Shown here in pieces: positions 1 to 13,188 of a DNA stretch of 64,000 nucleotides. The position numbers and the translations under genes are program-made. The DNA comes from Tigriopus japonicus. Its lineage: Eukaryota > Arthropoda > Copepoda > Harpacticoida > Harpacticidae. The stretch lies in the NCBI GenBank assembly GCA_010645155.1, contig CM021323.1, positions 1,137,873 to 1,201,872 on the forward strand, in the 5' to 3' direction. The notes under the pieces are model-generated. The model was not told the origin of the DNA and did no database searches. It worked only from the letters and a program-made list of their open reading frames with translations. The stretch's first letter is position 1. Every line of letters begins with the position of its first letter.

Positions 1-2208
1 AACAGGAAAGAGCAATTTCCCCTGCGGTGGTCTTATGGATTCTCTTCTTCTTCTTCATTAATAAGAAAGTTTTTTCTCTCTCTCTTTCTCTCTTGCTTTC
101 GTTGGAAAGATGAAAAAGAAGTGAGTACATCAAAATACCATCATCACTTAAATTGCCACAGGCCAGTAATGAACCCGGGTTCAGAGAGACTCTCAACTCA
201 ACCCAAGACCATCAAACTAAAAGTTCGTTTGCTGTTTGATCTTCCAAAAAGGCTTGATGGGCATCCATGGGCCAAATGAAAGATCCTAGCTTGATATCTC
301 AACTTGTTAGTTAACTTCCACAAATCCTCATTTGTCGGTCATAAATTTATCATTGAGTGTTTTCAACCACTGATTTTCTCTAAGAACCCAGATCCAACTG
401 ACATTTTTTGAGAATCTAAATCAAAAGGCTTTCCCTCTCTCAGTTTCGTTTTTGTAGATTGGAACCAATGTCTTTTTCTCTACGGCTCTGTTCCTCTGTT
501 CCTGTGCAAATTGATCACGGGATTTGAAAATTCTCGTCCTCTTGTGCGCTCTTCAATTTTCTTTCATGTCTCATAAAAGCCCTTTCAATATAAATTTGAA
601 AGACAGATATCGTTCAAAGACGACTTCCATCAAATGGAACATGGACTGAAGAGGGCGTGCGTTCCAAAAATGAAGCCAAGAGGAGCTGAAAAATGCATAA
701 ATTCCACGAAACTCACTTGCTATGCGTGTTCCGAGTGCTGGCAAAATTTTCGAATCTGCATCGAAGTCAAGGAGTTCGAAAAGTTCACTGTTAAATCTAT
801 CTAATCCCAACCCCCGCCAAATCCTCCACAGTTCCCCACAAAAGACTCTAAATCGTGTAGAATGCCCAGTTTCTGCCAGTGAATCTCAAGATGTAGGATA
901 CTTAGTTGAGGGACGATATTCACAGGTTGTCTCCCTTTCAGTCTTGGAACATGGCACCAAATGATCCATTAATGAGAGACACAAGTAGCGTTTAGGGTGG
1001 CCTTTTCCATTACATATAGTCAGTGCTTGGTACGGTCGAGGCTTTTTTCGGGAAACTTTTGTCTTTGCAACACAGGATCAAGAAGAGAAAGCAAGTTTTA
1101 ATGAGCTTTCTTTGAATATCTTCAGCTTGAAATTAACTTGTCGTCAAATAATGTGCCAGGAGTAGGGAGAAGTTGGACTTACTCATGTCTTCAGCATTGT
1201 GGAGAGCATCACTTTTTCTCATTAATTCCTCACAAAGTGAGCAAGCAACCCTTTACAACGCCCACCAAGCCAAAAAGGCTTTCCGAAAAACGAACCCATC
1301 GGCACAGCTTCTTCTTTGCAAAATGATTCAATTAAAATGTATGTTGAAGCAAACTTGAATGTGGCAATCATTTAAAGCGTTCAAATATTTTTTTTATCTC
1401 CTCATATTTTCAACAACTTAATGTATTACGTTTACTTACGAAAACAAAACATGCCAATCTTACTATTTCTATGTTAGTGATTCCATAAATTTAACCTATT
1501 TTATTCGACGATGATGTTCCCTTTGTCTGAACTAAAAGTAATTAACAGCTTTATTTGGATCTGCCTGTATATCGTATCTTTAGATAGTTTGCAAGAGACT
1601 CAAGTGAGCAAGGATGTGAACTGAACTTCAAGCCCAGAACTTTGTACAATTAATGCCCCAGAACTTGATGTGAAAAATAGCCAAAACAAATTCTTGGAAG
1701 TCCATTGTAAATACTGTATATACCTCTCTTAATCCATTTTACTGAACATCATTACCATGGTAACAAAGTCCGTCTCAGCTCATCTAGCAGAAGTTCGATG
1801 GAAGTGACAAGATTGTTTTGTTTTTGAAGAGTTCTCTGAGCCAGAAGAGAGAGAGAGAGCCTGGAGTAAAATCAAGATTTAATGCTCACTTTTCTGTCCA
1901 TCACTTCCTGTCTGGTTCCAAAAAGCCATTTAGACCAAGGGGTTTTCTCTATCCCTCCAGCAAGCAAGGTAGTGAGTGAGTGAATGGAAGTTCCAAGTCA
2001 CCAGAAGACCATTTCCATTATGATGAGTTCATGGGATCCATTGTGGAAAATGGAGACAAATTTCCTGATATACCTCTGACTCTACTCCAATTTGAGTGCC
2101 AGAGGCTCCCTCCACAATGGTCCTCCCATGCCAAGTGGACGGCATAACAGATAGTGGGATGAGATCACCAGGTGTCCATTTTGATTATTTTGACAGCAAG
2201 ACTGACAC

Positions 2209-2226
2209 CATCATCATCATCATCAT
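2209..2226 (+). repeat. (CAT)6 microsatellite
   Basis: Six perfect CAT units. Confidence 0.9.
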
Positions 2227-4142
2227 CACCTGAGCCGAAAGTTCTATTTGAATTGGCCCAAACAAGTCCTTCAGTTCAATTTTGATTCTGAAAGTTTTGA
2301 AAATGTTGAAGCCACCGAGCGAAGATGCGATGGCATGTGGCTTGTTTGGAACTTGGAGATCCCCTCTCTATACCATTTGGCATCATTCGAGCCATTTGTT
2401 TTGTTCCCGCTGGAATTGAGATCAATCATCAGAGGGCTGATGCTGACATTCCTCGTTCTCTTTTCTCTATCTCTTATTTTCGAGTTCGTGCCAGTTTGCT
2501 ACCCAGTCTTCTGTGGGTGTAGAATGACTGCTTCCCATTGGATCCCCCTTTTCGTGTTCCAATGTTTCAAAGCATTCACACTCCATTTCCACCAAGGATC
2601 GAGGATCTTCGAGCGCGATCAGGCCGGATCAGCCGATTCCATTTTAGGCACACATCATTAAACTGGCAAGTGGATTGGAGATGAAGACCAAGACTGGAAG
2701 TATTAAGATGGTTGCGAGGTTGGCTGAACTGCTGGCTGTCCTTCACCCCGTGATGAGGCGAGGCTGCTCGATGAATCCTTCTCCGACTGAATGCCGGTCT
2801 TCCCAACGATGTCGATGACTATGGTCGGTTTTTGAGTAGAATAGGATGGTTGGTTGGGCGGTTGGTCGGGTTTGGTTTGGCAAAGTGGGATTCAAACGAA
2901 AGGAATAGAGATCTATGAAAATGAGCCAAGGCCTCGAGGATCGAGGAAAGGCTTTTTGCTATCTGGCAAAGCATCAAGAGAAGGCGGAATTGATGTATCT
3001 GAAGTGTACTTTGGCAATTTCAAATATTTCACCTTTTAGCCGTTAGAAAAGTTGTGTCTTAAGTCCCAACGTGCTTTTACCAATTGTTCGAAAGACTTTC
3101 AATGTTTCTGCATGAATGAAGAGAGATTTCAATTTGTTTGTCCCAACACCTTTGTTGGTGTTTTTATGTCCCAAAAAGCGAACAATTGTGCTTGTCTTTG
3201 TCTATCGAATAGTTGGTGCCGTTCGTCCAAAATCCCAGGATCAAGCTCCTTTCCATTCCTCGTTTATGTATAGGGAATGGCCCATCACAGGGATCAAATG
3301 TAGCATCGTTCAATTCGTGTTTTATGACAACGAATATTCAGACTGATTCATCGTTCAGTATGAGCTTCTATTCTTCTTCAGGTCTCCTACATACAATGAA
3401 CAGTCCCAAGCACTGTTACGGGCAGAGGGGAAGGCATGGTCCTCTACTTATAGTACTTTGGGAGGGCTCATCTTCCTTTCAAATGGAACATCATCTCTAC
3501 TGGACCAATGCCTTTTGTTCGCCCTCATCTTTCGAAGAGCAAGATTGGAGACCCAGACAGTGAGAGGATATGGAATCAATAAAATATTTCTATGCAAATC
3601 GGGGCACTAAAACAAGGAAATGACAAGTTCCATGGACCGAACGAGGGCCCAATGGAGTCGAGCAAATCCTCTCGTGCTCCCTCTGAGTCTCTCTCTTTCT
3701 CTCTGTTTTTGGCTGAGCTTGCCTCGTCTTCTTTCGGACTGAAAGAATTGCGAGAGAATCCTCTCAGCTGGAAAATGCCTTTGTGGTTGGTTTCCAACCT
3801 TCTTCCTTCGTTCCAATGGGCACGAAGACGATAATAGCGCTCTCAATTTTTGTGGGACAGCGCCAACTAAAGTCGACCAACCATGCGAACGATACTTCTA
3901 ATACAAATTGCAATGTCTTTTCCTGCTTTCGAGCCGAAATCGGTACCGGTGGGCGGGGAACGTCTGATAAAGCATATCTTACGTAGGCCGAGTTTCCCAT
4001 GGCACATTGAAGGCTACGGAACAAATAAAAGTACTTGCCATCCTTTGGACTGTGAAATGCCAATAGCAGTATGAGTGGCGTTCCCAAAGCTCGTTACTTT
4101 AGTGGGTCCTATCATATATTCAAACAGTGGTAGATAGCTGGC

Positions 4143-4163
4143 TACATACGTACGTACCATGTA
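4143..4163. repeat. Small inverted repeat around GTACGTAC
   Basis: tacat and atgta flank an 11-base centre containing GTACGTAC. The arms are short, so a cruciform is unlikely. Confidence 0.5.
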
Positions 4164-5180
4164 GGAAACACACAAGTAGTGAGTGGGGAAATAAACAAGA
4201 CTTGGAAAGTAATAATGCGAAAACAGCGGTAGACAAGCCAGATGATTCTATAAAGAATAGAAAAGCCTTTTGTCGTGGCAAATGATCCAAGCATTAGAAA
4301 TGGATTCGAGACAAGAACGATGCCTTCAAAAGGGGAAACAGAATAACAATGGTATTTCGTGCTACCATCAACATGGTTGTGGAATTTATACACTGTTTTA
4401 CATCGTTCAATACGTATGTATGTACATACTACATTGTCCTTATCGCCGCCCACAATCAGTACCACGGATAATCAGATGTTGTACCAAACCTCGAGAATGT
4501 TTGTTGCAAATTGCAGTCCCCGACCCTGTCAGACATGGATAGACAAGGATGAGAGAAGGAAGAGGAAAGTATGCAAAAGAGAAGCTGGTATCTCTATTTG
4601 GCATAAAATACTGTCAGTTCCCCCTCTTTTCCTGTTGGTAGCCCCAATGAATTCTGATAAGAATGGAAAAAATAGTTATTTCGCTCCGTCGAGGGACCAT
4701 CATATAGTTACGTCTTGTTTTAATTCCTCCAACGGGGACATGAGTAGTTGAAGACCCGGGTAAGGAAAGCGAAACACTTTGTTTAACCAATTCACTTGAA
4801 TGAAAAGCACGCTGCTCAGCAATAATCTCATCTGGAACGGTCAGTGTAAACATTGCCAAATGTTAATGGTAGAACATGGATGATCAAGAGGGTTAGGGAA
4901 AAAAAAGTTTTATTGGGGAGTCGAGCTGAGGATCATCAAGTTTATTCCGAGGTTCGCTTTCCTTAGGTGGTGCCAAAGGTCCTTATTTCTAGTGGGATTG
5001 CTATATCTCCTAGTACATCCCGGGTCTTATATTAATTCTCTAGGAGCTTGACTTCCACTGAAATGGCCGACATGAAAAAGAGAGAGCGAGAGAGACAACG
5101 AGAAATGAAGGTTGAGCACCACCCAACCCAAGTTATTCCCATGTACCTATGAACAGTCAAAAGAACTGCAAGAGCGCCAC

Positions 5181-5220
5181 TCTCTTTCTTTCTTTCTCTC
5201 TCTCTCTCTCCCTCACTCTC
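5181..5220 (+). repeat. Pyrimidine (TCTT/TC)n tract
   Basis: About 40 almost pure pyrimidines mixing TTTC and TC units. Confidence 0.9.
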
Positions 5221-7753
5221 GATTCATTTCATTTCGGTTGAAGGTGATTATTTTCTATGGCTCACTGGTGGTTTGAAAAAAAGGAACCCATCCAAAGACA
5301 TCTCAGGGTGATACTTTCACATTCATTTAAATTACTTTGAGCCTCTAAGCTTACCTTCAGTCGACAGAAAGTAAGGGTTTGTTCTATCTTTCTATCTTTG
5401 CGTATCTACTACATAGCTACTAACTAAATCCTCATCCTCTAGCCAGAAGTATTCAGCTAAATTTGACTTTTTTATTTCTGTCAATGAAGACTAAAATTTA
5501 TAAGGAGAGGTGTTTTGGTTCCAAATGCTACTGAATGGACCAAGGGAATGTTCAAAAAAGTGATTGTGAGTGAGGATCCAATATTCAATTTTCGTTTTAG
5601 GAGCCGTTTCGGAAAATGAACACCCGCTTTATCGTATAAAGGCGTTCTATTGCATATTGAATTGTCTTTTTTTTATTAGAGGAAGAGATCGCCTTTTTAT
5701 TACAGGTATTGGTGCTAGTCGTCCGTTTCGCATTGTGGGGATTTCTAGATTCTTTCTGCACCCATTTACAGACATAAGAGAGATCCCCTGTTCCACTAAG
5801 TTCCATACATCCAACACAAGGTGGAAAAGCCGCTTGATCCTTGTTTCATCCCATAAACAAGCGTTTCCATTTTCCAATATCCTTTGGTATTGCGTCAATG
5901 AGCTGTGAAAAGGGAGCTCGCAGATCGTTCCAAGGGTTGTGAATTCGATTCCAATGGAGAGGAACCAGATGGAACATGATCCCTTATAGTCCTCTTAACA
6001 GCCCCATTGAATTTTGAAACTTGTGTCCAAAGGACCAGCGAAAGGCGCTGGTTCCGAACGACGGCCGTCTTTTTCTGCCCCAATGCGAAACTGTTCCTCC
6101 ATGTGAATGTGTTCCAGTAACTAGTACCAAAGCTTGATCTTCTTTGTCCATCCAGACGCAGATGGAGAAACCAAAATGGACCATGACCATTAGAACCAGT
6201 TGCCTTTTTTTCAAGAGAGAAAGAGCGAAGGAAACGTTGGCGAGAGGCAAAGAAAGGCATGAAGACTATCAGAGCAAGAACTTAATTAATGGGCCAAATC
6301 AATTAGATGGTTTTCTTTTCTCCTTCATTTAAGTCACATGACCAGGCACAAAAAGGGGCCTCATCTTCTCATTGGGTGGATTGGTCCAAGTCCGCATTAC
6401 CATTGGTCAAACGGAGGGAAAGTGAATTTTTGATGCCCAGAACATTTTTTGTGGTCCGTTCCAAGTGGAGGGATCTCTTTTAACTGACCAATTGAGACAA
6501 GTGGAACTCTTCTTGTGGTCTCTTGTGGCTGACTTCATCTGCTTGTTCCTCTTAGATAGATGGCTGGTCCATGAGATTCGACCCAAAAAGGCGCAGATCT
6601 ACAAAACGACGCTTTTAGGGCCCATTTATCGTCCCAAATGGAAATTGAACGCCCAAAGATAGAGACGAAAAAAACACAATTAAGACATATCTAACATTGG
6701 GCTACGAACTATATTGCGAAAACCACGGCCTCATTGGGAACACACCATTTTATGATGGAATGAAGTGCTACAGCACTTTGTGTATGTTTCTCGTTTGATT
6801 TCGTTTCGAAAACATGACACATATTATCTCTTAAATGAAAAATTGAATTCGCCGGAGAATGTTTGGATGGACAAAGTATTTTCCTAATTATCGCATTTTC
6901 ATCAACATTTCGACGACGTTTGTTTGAAGAAGGCTTGACATGACGTCCTAATTCTCAAATCACGGATTGCACGACCAATTCAAGTGCTGGGAAATATCAT
7001 TCGGATTCTTTTTTTTCCAAATGCAAGGTAGGAGTGACAAAGTCAAATATGTCAACTAGAAGAAATTTGATATGTCTCTTCACTTATTTATTTGTTGTGT
7101 GTGCATTTATTTGGTTTGTTTTTGAATGCGCTCTTCTTTCCACTGTCACTGGGCTCCGTCTCGGTAAATATGCAATTATTTATTTGATGTCTGTGACACG
7201 ATTTGCAATGCAAATTATAAATGAATAAAAATTGGGGGAAGTACTTGATATTGAATGAAGTGTCCATAATCACACTAAGCGACAAAAAATCTTTTACATT
7301 CAATTGAACGGATTGTAGCGTCTCCCAAAGAAAATGGAAAATCTTGAGTGAAGCCAGCAAATTGTCAATTCGAAATTATTTCAAACTTGCTGAATTACTT
7401 AATTTTAACCTCATGATGAGCTCTCCCTAGTTTCTTCTTTCTCATCAAAAAAAGCCAATTATTTGTTTTATTCAGGGTATTAGTCCGTTGCTTATTAAAG
7501 ACATTCTGAGAAAAGTGACAAACCATTCAAAACTGTCTCTTGATTGCCACGACAATGAAGATTTTGAAGGAATTGTCGGAGGGGGAAGCTATCATTATGG
7601 TCGTCATTAATTTCCTGAGCTTGGCCGGATACCAATGAGTTAAGATAGGAATCTCATAATCAAATATTCACAGAAACTTCTCTAGCTCCTTTGCCTTCAC
7701 TCTTAAGACCATTGAAACCCTTTCTTCATCTACATTGACACAGAAGCTAAGTG

Positions 7754-8071
7754 CTAGCCAAATATGAAGCGATGGGTTGATTCAAAATTGACCGCTTTCA
7801 GGATGAACTCTATCCCAATTGTCTCAAGATCAACACCCCTATCTCTTTCGTGGTAGCATTGTTTCATTCTCCCAGGGTTCAAGTACAGGGTAAAGCAAGC
7901 GCATTTCCTGACCGGGAAATGAGAAGCAATGGATGTGATAAGAAGACAAGCGTTGACGGCATTGAAATCGGCATTAATTAGTAGTCTTATAGCCTGACTT
8001 CTAATAATGGAAATCTCCAAGAACTTCCTTTTGTATAACTGGAGTCTGGATACGTTCCACCAAACGGTCAT
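7754..8071 (-). CDS. Candidate small ORF or terminal exon, minus strand
   Basis: A minus-strand frame from ATG (8071) to stop, 105 codons, with the sharpest codon periodicity I found: about 62% purines at position 1 against about 35% at position 3 over the last 72 codons. The peptide includes INADFNAVNACLLITSIASH, several cysteines (KCACF, QCY) and ends ...STHRFIFG. A good internal acceptor (tttccattattag, exon from 8000) would instead make it a terminal exon entered in phase 2. The start context of the ATG is poor (T at -3), which favours the exon reading. No polyadenylation signal is obvious nearby. Family unknown. Confidence 0.28.
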   Translation of the reverse strand: MTVWWNVSRLQLYKRKFLEISIIRSQAIRLLINADFNAVNACLLITSIASHFPVRKCACFTLYLNPGRMKQCYHERDRGVDLETIGIEFILKAVNFESTHRFIFG

Positions 8072-9629
8072 CAAATTATTTTCAGAGGATAATGTGTCTC
8101 AAGCATTGGAGCTATCCCAATCCCCCTCTCTTCATAGGAGACCCATGTGTTGGCTTTATGTGGAATTGACTATCAGTTCGTGGATCTCTTTGTCTTTACT
8201 CTCTTAGGGACGCGGGAAAGACTGGATTACTCGGATCTATATCTCTCTTTATTTCACCGAATTTCAAATGGAAATTTGAGAGATCGGAACCAAGAACATG
8301 AGAGCGTTCTACTATCTAATGTGACAAAGCAAACCACCGCAAACAATGAACACTAAAAGCAGACAACACAACATCTGGAGTTTCAAAGCAGCAGAATTCT
8401 CCCCATCCCCTTCAATCCATGATTCATTGGGCAAAGGGGCAAAGGGGCCAGTTTCTCTTCCAAACCAATTACCAAATTTTATCTTTTTTCTTGACAGCCC
8501 ACGGGGCCTTGATATCAATATTGATTTGGAATGGAATACGTAGTTCAATTGTGCAAATTAGGAACTGAGTCACACAATTGCGTGGTCTTTGCACAAACAA
8601 GGATCAGTTAAAGTCAGATGGATGAAAATCTCTAGCATTGAGTGTGTTTTCTCAACCTTTTCTTTGCAATCCGACCAGGTCGACCGACCTCGTGAGTAAT
8701 GGCCTCGGTAGATAACATTTCCTGTCTTTTAACACCTCGAAATCCTTTTCTTTCTTTCGTGTTTGCACGCCCTCACTCGGTGAGTGACTGACTAATTATC
8801 GTTTTCAAAACCTGTGTAGAATGAAGAGGGAACTCTTTTCCTAAGCTCATTACAAAAAGCCATAAAACCTATCTTGGCAAGATCAGCAAAATATATCCAT
8901 CAAAGAAGAAGTATTTTAATGCTGATTTCTCCAGTCAGATAAGGCACGTCAAGTAGCATTGTATGAGTACTAGTGACGAGTTCTGTAGGAATAAGTTCAG
9001 AGCGAGCACATCCACTTCTGGAGGCAGTCAAATAATAATTACATTTGCTTTTTTTACGACAACCTCGAATAATCAGATAATCTGGTAGGAGATCATCGGA
9101 CGAAAACCATTGCCGTGGCAGTTAATTGATATCAAAATCTTTGTAGACGATATTAGCCTTTGGTATTACCACCATGAAGACCAACCATCCATCTCCCACC
9201 ATTGTTGTGGCAAATTTCTTGACGGTTATGATATTCAAGATTTTTCTATTTTCTTCCAGATCTTCCATTGTCTTTCATCAAGTCAACAACTGACTCGTCA
9301 CTGAAGCTACAGACGTGAAACTTTGGCTCCCTCTGACAATCTTGAGGCAATTCTCCAGAATGATCATTTTCTCAAATCCTCTCTGCTCTTCTTTCGATGG
9401 TACTTACAGACATGAATGTCTGTACGATTGATCATTGAGGTCTTGATGACAGCCAAGAGCAAACAAGGTTATTCTCTCTGGGGTATATAACCTGTATAGT
9501 ACTATAGTGGCAAAACGACATGAGAGTCTCACGTAGAAGTCATTGGTAGGGGAATCATCATATGAAGTACAAAATCTGCGTCGATTCGGGTGCACTCGTT
9601 CAAGAAGAATTTTAATTCTCGGCTATGGA

Positions 9630-9666
9630 ATGCTGCTGTTGCTGCTGATGTTGATGCTGATGATGG
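9630..9666 (+). repeat. Imperfect (TGC/TGA)n trinucleotide tract
   Basis: Alternating CTG, TTG and ATG units. The minus strand would read as a Ser/Ala/Thr run, but no exon structure supports coding. Confidence 0.7.
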
Positions 9667-10886
9667 AGTCAAGCTGAAAGAATAATGAGAAGATCGGAAG
9701 ATAGTTTCCTCATACACACGGTTGAAAAATGAGAATTAATTTCTCCAACCATAGCTCACACAGCGACAAGAAAAGAGAGTTTGAGCAATTACTCTACCTC
9801 TCTTTCTCTTCCCAAGATTCCGAGTCTCTCGAAAATGACTCGCATTTTGTGTTCAAGCTCTTCGTTGTTCCATTTTTGTTGAGATTTGTTTGAAATATTC
9901 ATCAGTCATCCGAGACCACAATTGAAATCTGATCTTGAAGCCTCAAACTCGGGGTTTAGGTACAGTAGAATGCACTCAACTGACAATAGTGGGCGCAATG
10001 GGCGACTGATTGGATGGAACGCAGTGGCGTCTGCTAGTGGATAATAGCGACGTTCCTTCGTTGTTCCACATTCAGTCGCACACCCAAAACCAGATCAAGA
10101 GAGGGGACAATCGGCTTTGAAAGTTTGATGAAAAATTTTCCGGATGAAAGATATGTTTCGGATTTCCATGTCGACAATTCCTAATCCGAGCATGCCAAAG
10201 TTTAAGTTCACTCATTGGAAAAACTAATGGGTTCAAGTAGGAGATATGAAACCAAAGAATGCCAGATCAACCACACAATCCAACTTTTGGGCTTCAAAGC
10301 AACGATTTGTTCGCTGTTCAAATCATGTAGAAAGATTTACAATGGAACTAAACTTGTCGGGATTTTCATTTTCGAAGGAAGACATGACGTGATCCATAGT
10401 GAATCAAAGGCCACATCTTCTTTGTGGTGATCCGAATCTTCTCATTTTCATATTCTATTCACCTTTCCATCTTAACCTCTTTTGGTTCCATCTGGTCCCT
10501 CTTTGCTTTCTTTCTTTCCTTCCTTCCTTCTTTATCGTGTGCTCACAATGGAGAGGGCGAAGAGAAGGTTCGAAATTACAAAAAAAAATTGAAATGAGAA
10601 AATGATGGAAATTGAAGATTGGATTTTCTCTCAACTTTGGCAATAGACGGCAGATATTTGAGAGCACCAGGATGATGATGAACTTTGAAATTAAAAATTC
10701 TGTTTTGAAAGAGTTTTTTTTCTTCTTCTTTCTTGTCCACGATTTCTGCTCGCTTGCCGTGGGTTGGCGAGGTTGTCTTTGTCTCGGATACTCTTCATTG
10801 GGGACCGGTGCAAGGATTATTGGAACGCCAAAGGCAGAATTTTGAGTAGCGAAAGCAGGATCTCAGATTTTCCAATACACGAAACA

Positions 10887-11007
10887 CAGACTCACAAAGA
10901 GGTCGACAGTGCAATGGGTTCTGGTGAGAAATGAAATGATGAAACGACACGGTGGGCAGATAGTCAAGGAAAACACATTCCAATTCTTGAGGTTACAAGC
11001 CAGGGAT
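10887..11007 (+). repeat. Left copy of gap-flanking duplicate
   Basis: 121 bases immediately before the gap, identical to 11111-11231 except three transitions (10951 G/A, 10974 C/T, 11001 C/T). No coding signal. Confidence 0.95.
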
Positions 11008-11110
11008 NNNNNNNNNNNNNNNNNNNNNNNNNNNNNNNNNNNNNNNNNNNNNNNNNNNNNNNNNNNNNNNNNNNNNNNNNNNNNNNNNNNNNNNNNNNNN
11101 NNNNNNNNNN
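11008..11110. other. Assembly gap (103 N)
   Basis: A run of 103 undetermined bases. The sequence on its two sides is the same 121-base stretch, so the true gap size may be zero or negative. Confidence 0.99.
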
Positions 11111-11231
11111 CAGACTCACAAAGAGGTCGACAGTGCAATGGGTTCTGGTGAGAAATGAAATGATGAAACGACACAGTGGGCAGATAGTCAAGGAAAATAC
11201 ATTCCAATTCTTGAGGTTACAAGCTAGGGAT
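11111..11231 (+). repeat. Right copy of gap-flanking duplicate
   Basis: 121 bases immediately after the gap, same orientation as 10887-11007. All three differences are transitions, as expected of two alleles of one locus. Confidence 0.95.
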
Positions 11232-12870
11232 GATGCTACTGAGGACGAGAAGATTGCTTCGAACAAACGTTCCAATGACTAGTCACCCTGAGCAAATATG
11301 TTTTCGCCACATTTGCGGCTAGTATGATGTCTTTCGAAGTATTTATTGCTCGAATCTTCCCCACTCTGCCTTTAGGTTTGTTCATTTCCTCCCATCAAAT
11401 AGTTTTATTTCAGAATGACTAGTCATTGGGAGTCAACCCTTGGACTACAATCTTGACTACCGGACGACTTGAGCGAATTTGTGCTTTGTGCTCACATTAG
11501 TCAAAGAAAGAAGAGACCTCCTATTTGTAAGTAATCACTCAAGCTAGCAGCTCATCCTAGACCTGACGAGGTAACTCCAGGGTTTAGAGTCATCCATTTA
11601 CACATCCGTGCTTTAGAGATATTGCCTCAATTGGAATTAATTGGCTCCCGGTTCATTTACACCGAATCTTATCTCTGTCTGAATGCCATTCAAACGCACG
11701 CAATTGGTTCTCCTCGCTACTACGTAGACCTGCACAAACCATACAATCGACGACGTCGACAAGAGCTCTCTGTACGTATCTTTGTACTATGTAGGTAGGT
11801 ACATGTGGTTCATTCCAACCAATGTTTTAACTCCACAATGAGACCAAGAAACCTGCATTAGTTCACGATCACAAGCAAAGATAGGGGGGAGTGGAGGACC
11901 TGTCTCGACCAATTATTACTCGGTTTCCTGTCAATGAGTAGATTTTTAGCGTTCCCTTCTCATCAACTCCAATGTCAGAAACGCGATGAATTTGGGGTCC
12001 GTATTCATGATGTTGTCATCATTGGAATGGTTGATTCGAGGTTCTCAAACCGCAATTGGTAATATGTACAACATGTGATCGACGAAAAATTCTTAGAAAG
12101 AAGTGAGACGACTTTGTAGCCGTGTCTACATATTGAACGAAGTAGTATATTTGGAACTACTAAATTTGGTGTGAATTGCTTGCAATTGATGGGGAACGAG
12201 ACCGCGTGTTCGATGATGAGAAGGGGCTTCTCCGAGATGGCCCTATTGAGCCATAAAACGTGATTGAAATAATAGACATTGCAGAGACAATGATCAGTGA
12301 CTGAGGATTGTGTCTTGACTTGTGTCTAGTAGCTCACTCGACAGTGGTGGCAAATTGAGAGCAGCCATAAAGTTGAGGGATTTTTGGTACACTTTGCGGT
12401 TAATCATCGCCAAGATCTAACACGTATCGTCAAGAAGAATTCCTCGTTCTGACAGCTTCAAGGGGACTGTTCAAAGCTTCTGGGATCATGTTTCAATTGA
12501 TTCTTGGACTTCAAAGGGACTTGCAAAGCACATCCGTTTGGCCGATGCACTTATTCCTCCACCCTCTTCTCTCTCCTTCTTCTTCTACTTCCGCTTTGCT
12601 TCTCGTGTTGGTCGGTGTCTGTCCGTCCATCTTATCTGGATTTGAAGCAATTCCTCATTACGAAATCCCCCAATAGCTGTTCCCCTTCTGCTCAACTGGC
12701 GTTTCCGTCTGGCATCGCGAGATGGATTAGTAGAGAGTCAAGTTTGAGTCCAAAACTAGCCACACAGCTACTTATACAGAATAGGATGGAAGATCATCTT
12801 CATCATCATGACCAACCAACCAGACCATCTTGGACCCTTGATCCAAACAAACTTCTGACTGACTTTCCAC

Positions 12871-12910
12871 TCATTCATTCGTTCGTTCAGTCAGTCAGTC
12901 AGTCAGACAG
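12871..12910 (+). repeat. (TTCA/TTCG/CAGT)n tetranucleotide tract
   Basis: Degenerate four-base units, with CAGT perfect for about five repeats at 12888-12906. Confidence 0.85.
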
Positions 12911-13188
12911 CCATTCACTCACTCATTCTCTCCTTTCCCAAATTCCCTGGAGAATGCATTTAAAGGAATTTGGAATCAATGGATGGATCCCTGCCACCTC
13001 TTTTCACCAATTATTCCTTCTTTGAAACCAGTAATATTTACGAAAAATGATGGCGTTTCTGATAACCTAACGAAGTGCAGGTTAACTTCTTACGTTTTTG
13101 TTCTGATTAGGCTTTTCCTAATAAAAGCATTCAAAGCCAAAAATTACAATCCAAAACGATGGCATATCCGTTGTCCAAAGTTACCTAC

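Larger units (their letters stand above)
1..7753. other. No supported gene
   Basis: Pyrimidine-rich microsatellites and AT-rich sequence. The open frame at 2248-2661 (137 codons) has no coding periodicity. A tidy 3' splice site (attcttcttcag, AG at 3380-3381) and another at 5704 (tttttattacag) have no matching exon that I can defend. Confidence 0.5.
8075..13188. other. No supported gene; gap and microsatellites
   Basis: Contains the assembly gap and its duplicate flanks, the 9.6 and 12.9 kb microsatellites, and a possible 13-base microexon at 8679-8691. Otherwise nothing recognisable. Confidence 0.5.

Noticed and set aside
714..780. Plus-strand reading CYACSECWQNF resembling a zinc finger
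   Set aside because: No histidine pair or second half follows at the right spacing, and the frame closes at once.
2248..2661. 137-codon plus-strand frame with hydrophobic middle
   Set aside because: Starts at TTG, first-position purines only about 45%. The length is expected by chance once or so in a window this size.
5895..6260. 121-codon minus-strand frame
   Set aside because: Two overlapping frames are both open and neither has good codon periodicity or splice sites.
10863..11275. Open frames running through the N gap
   Set aside because: They exist only because undetermined bases were translated as X. The flanks are a duplicate of non-coding sequence.
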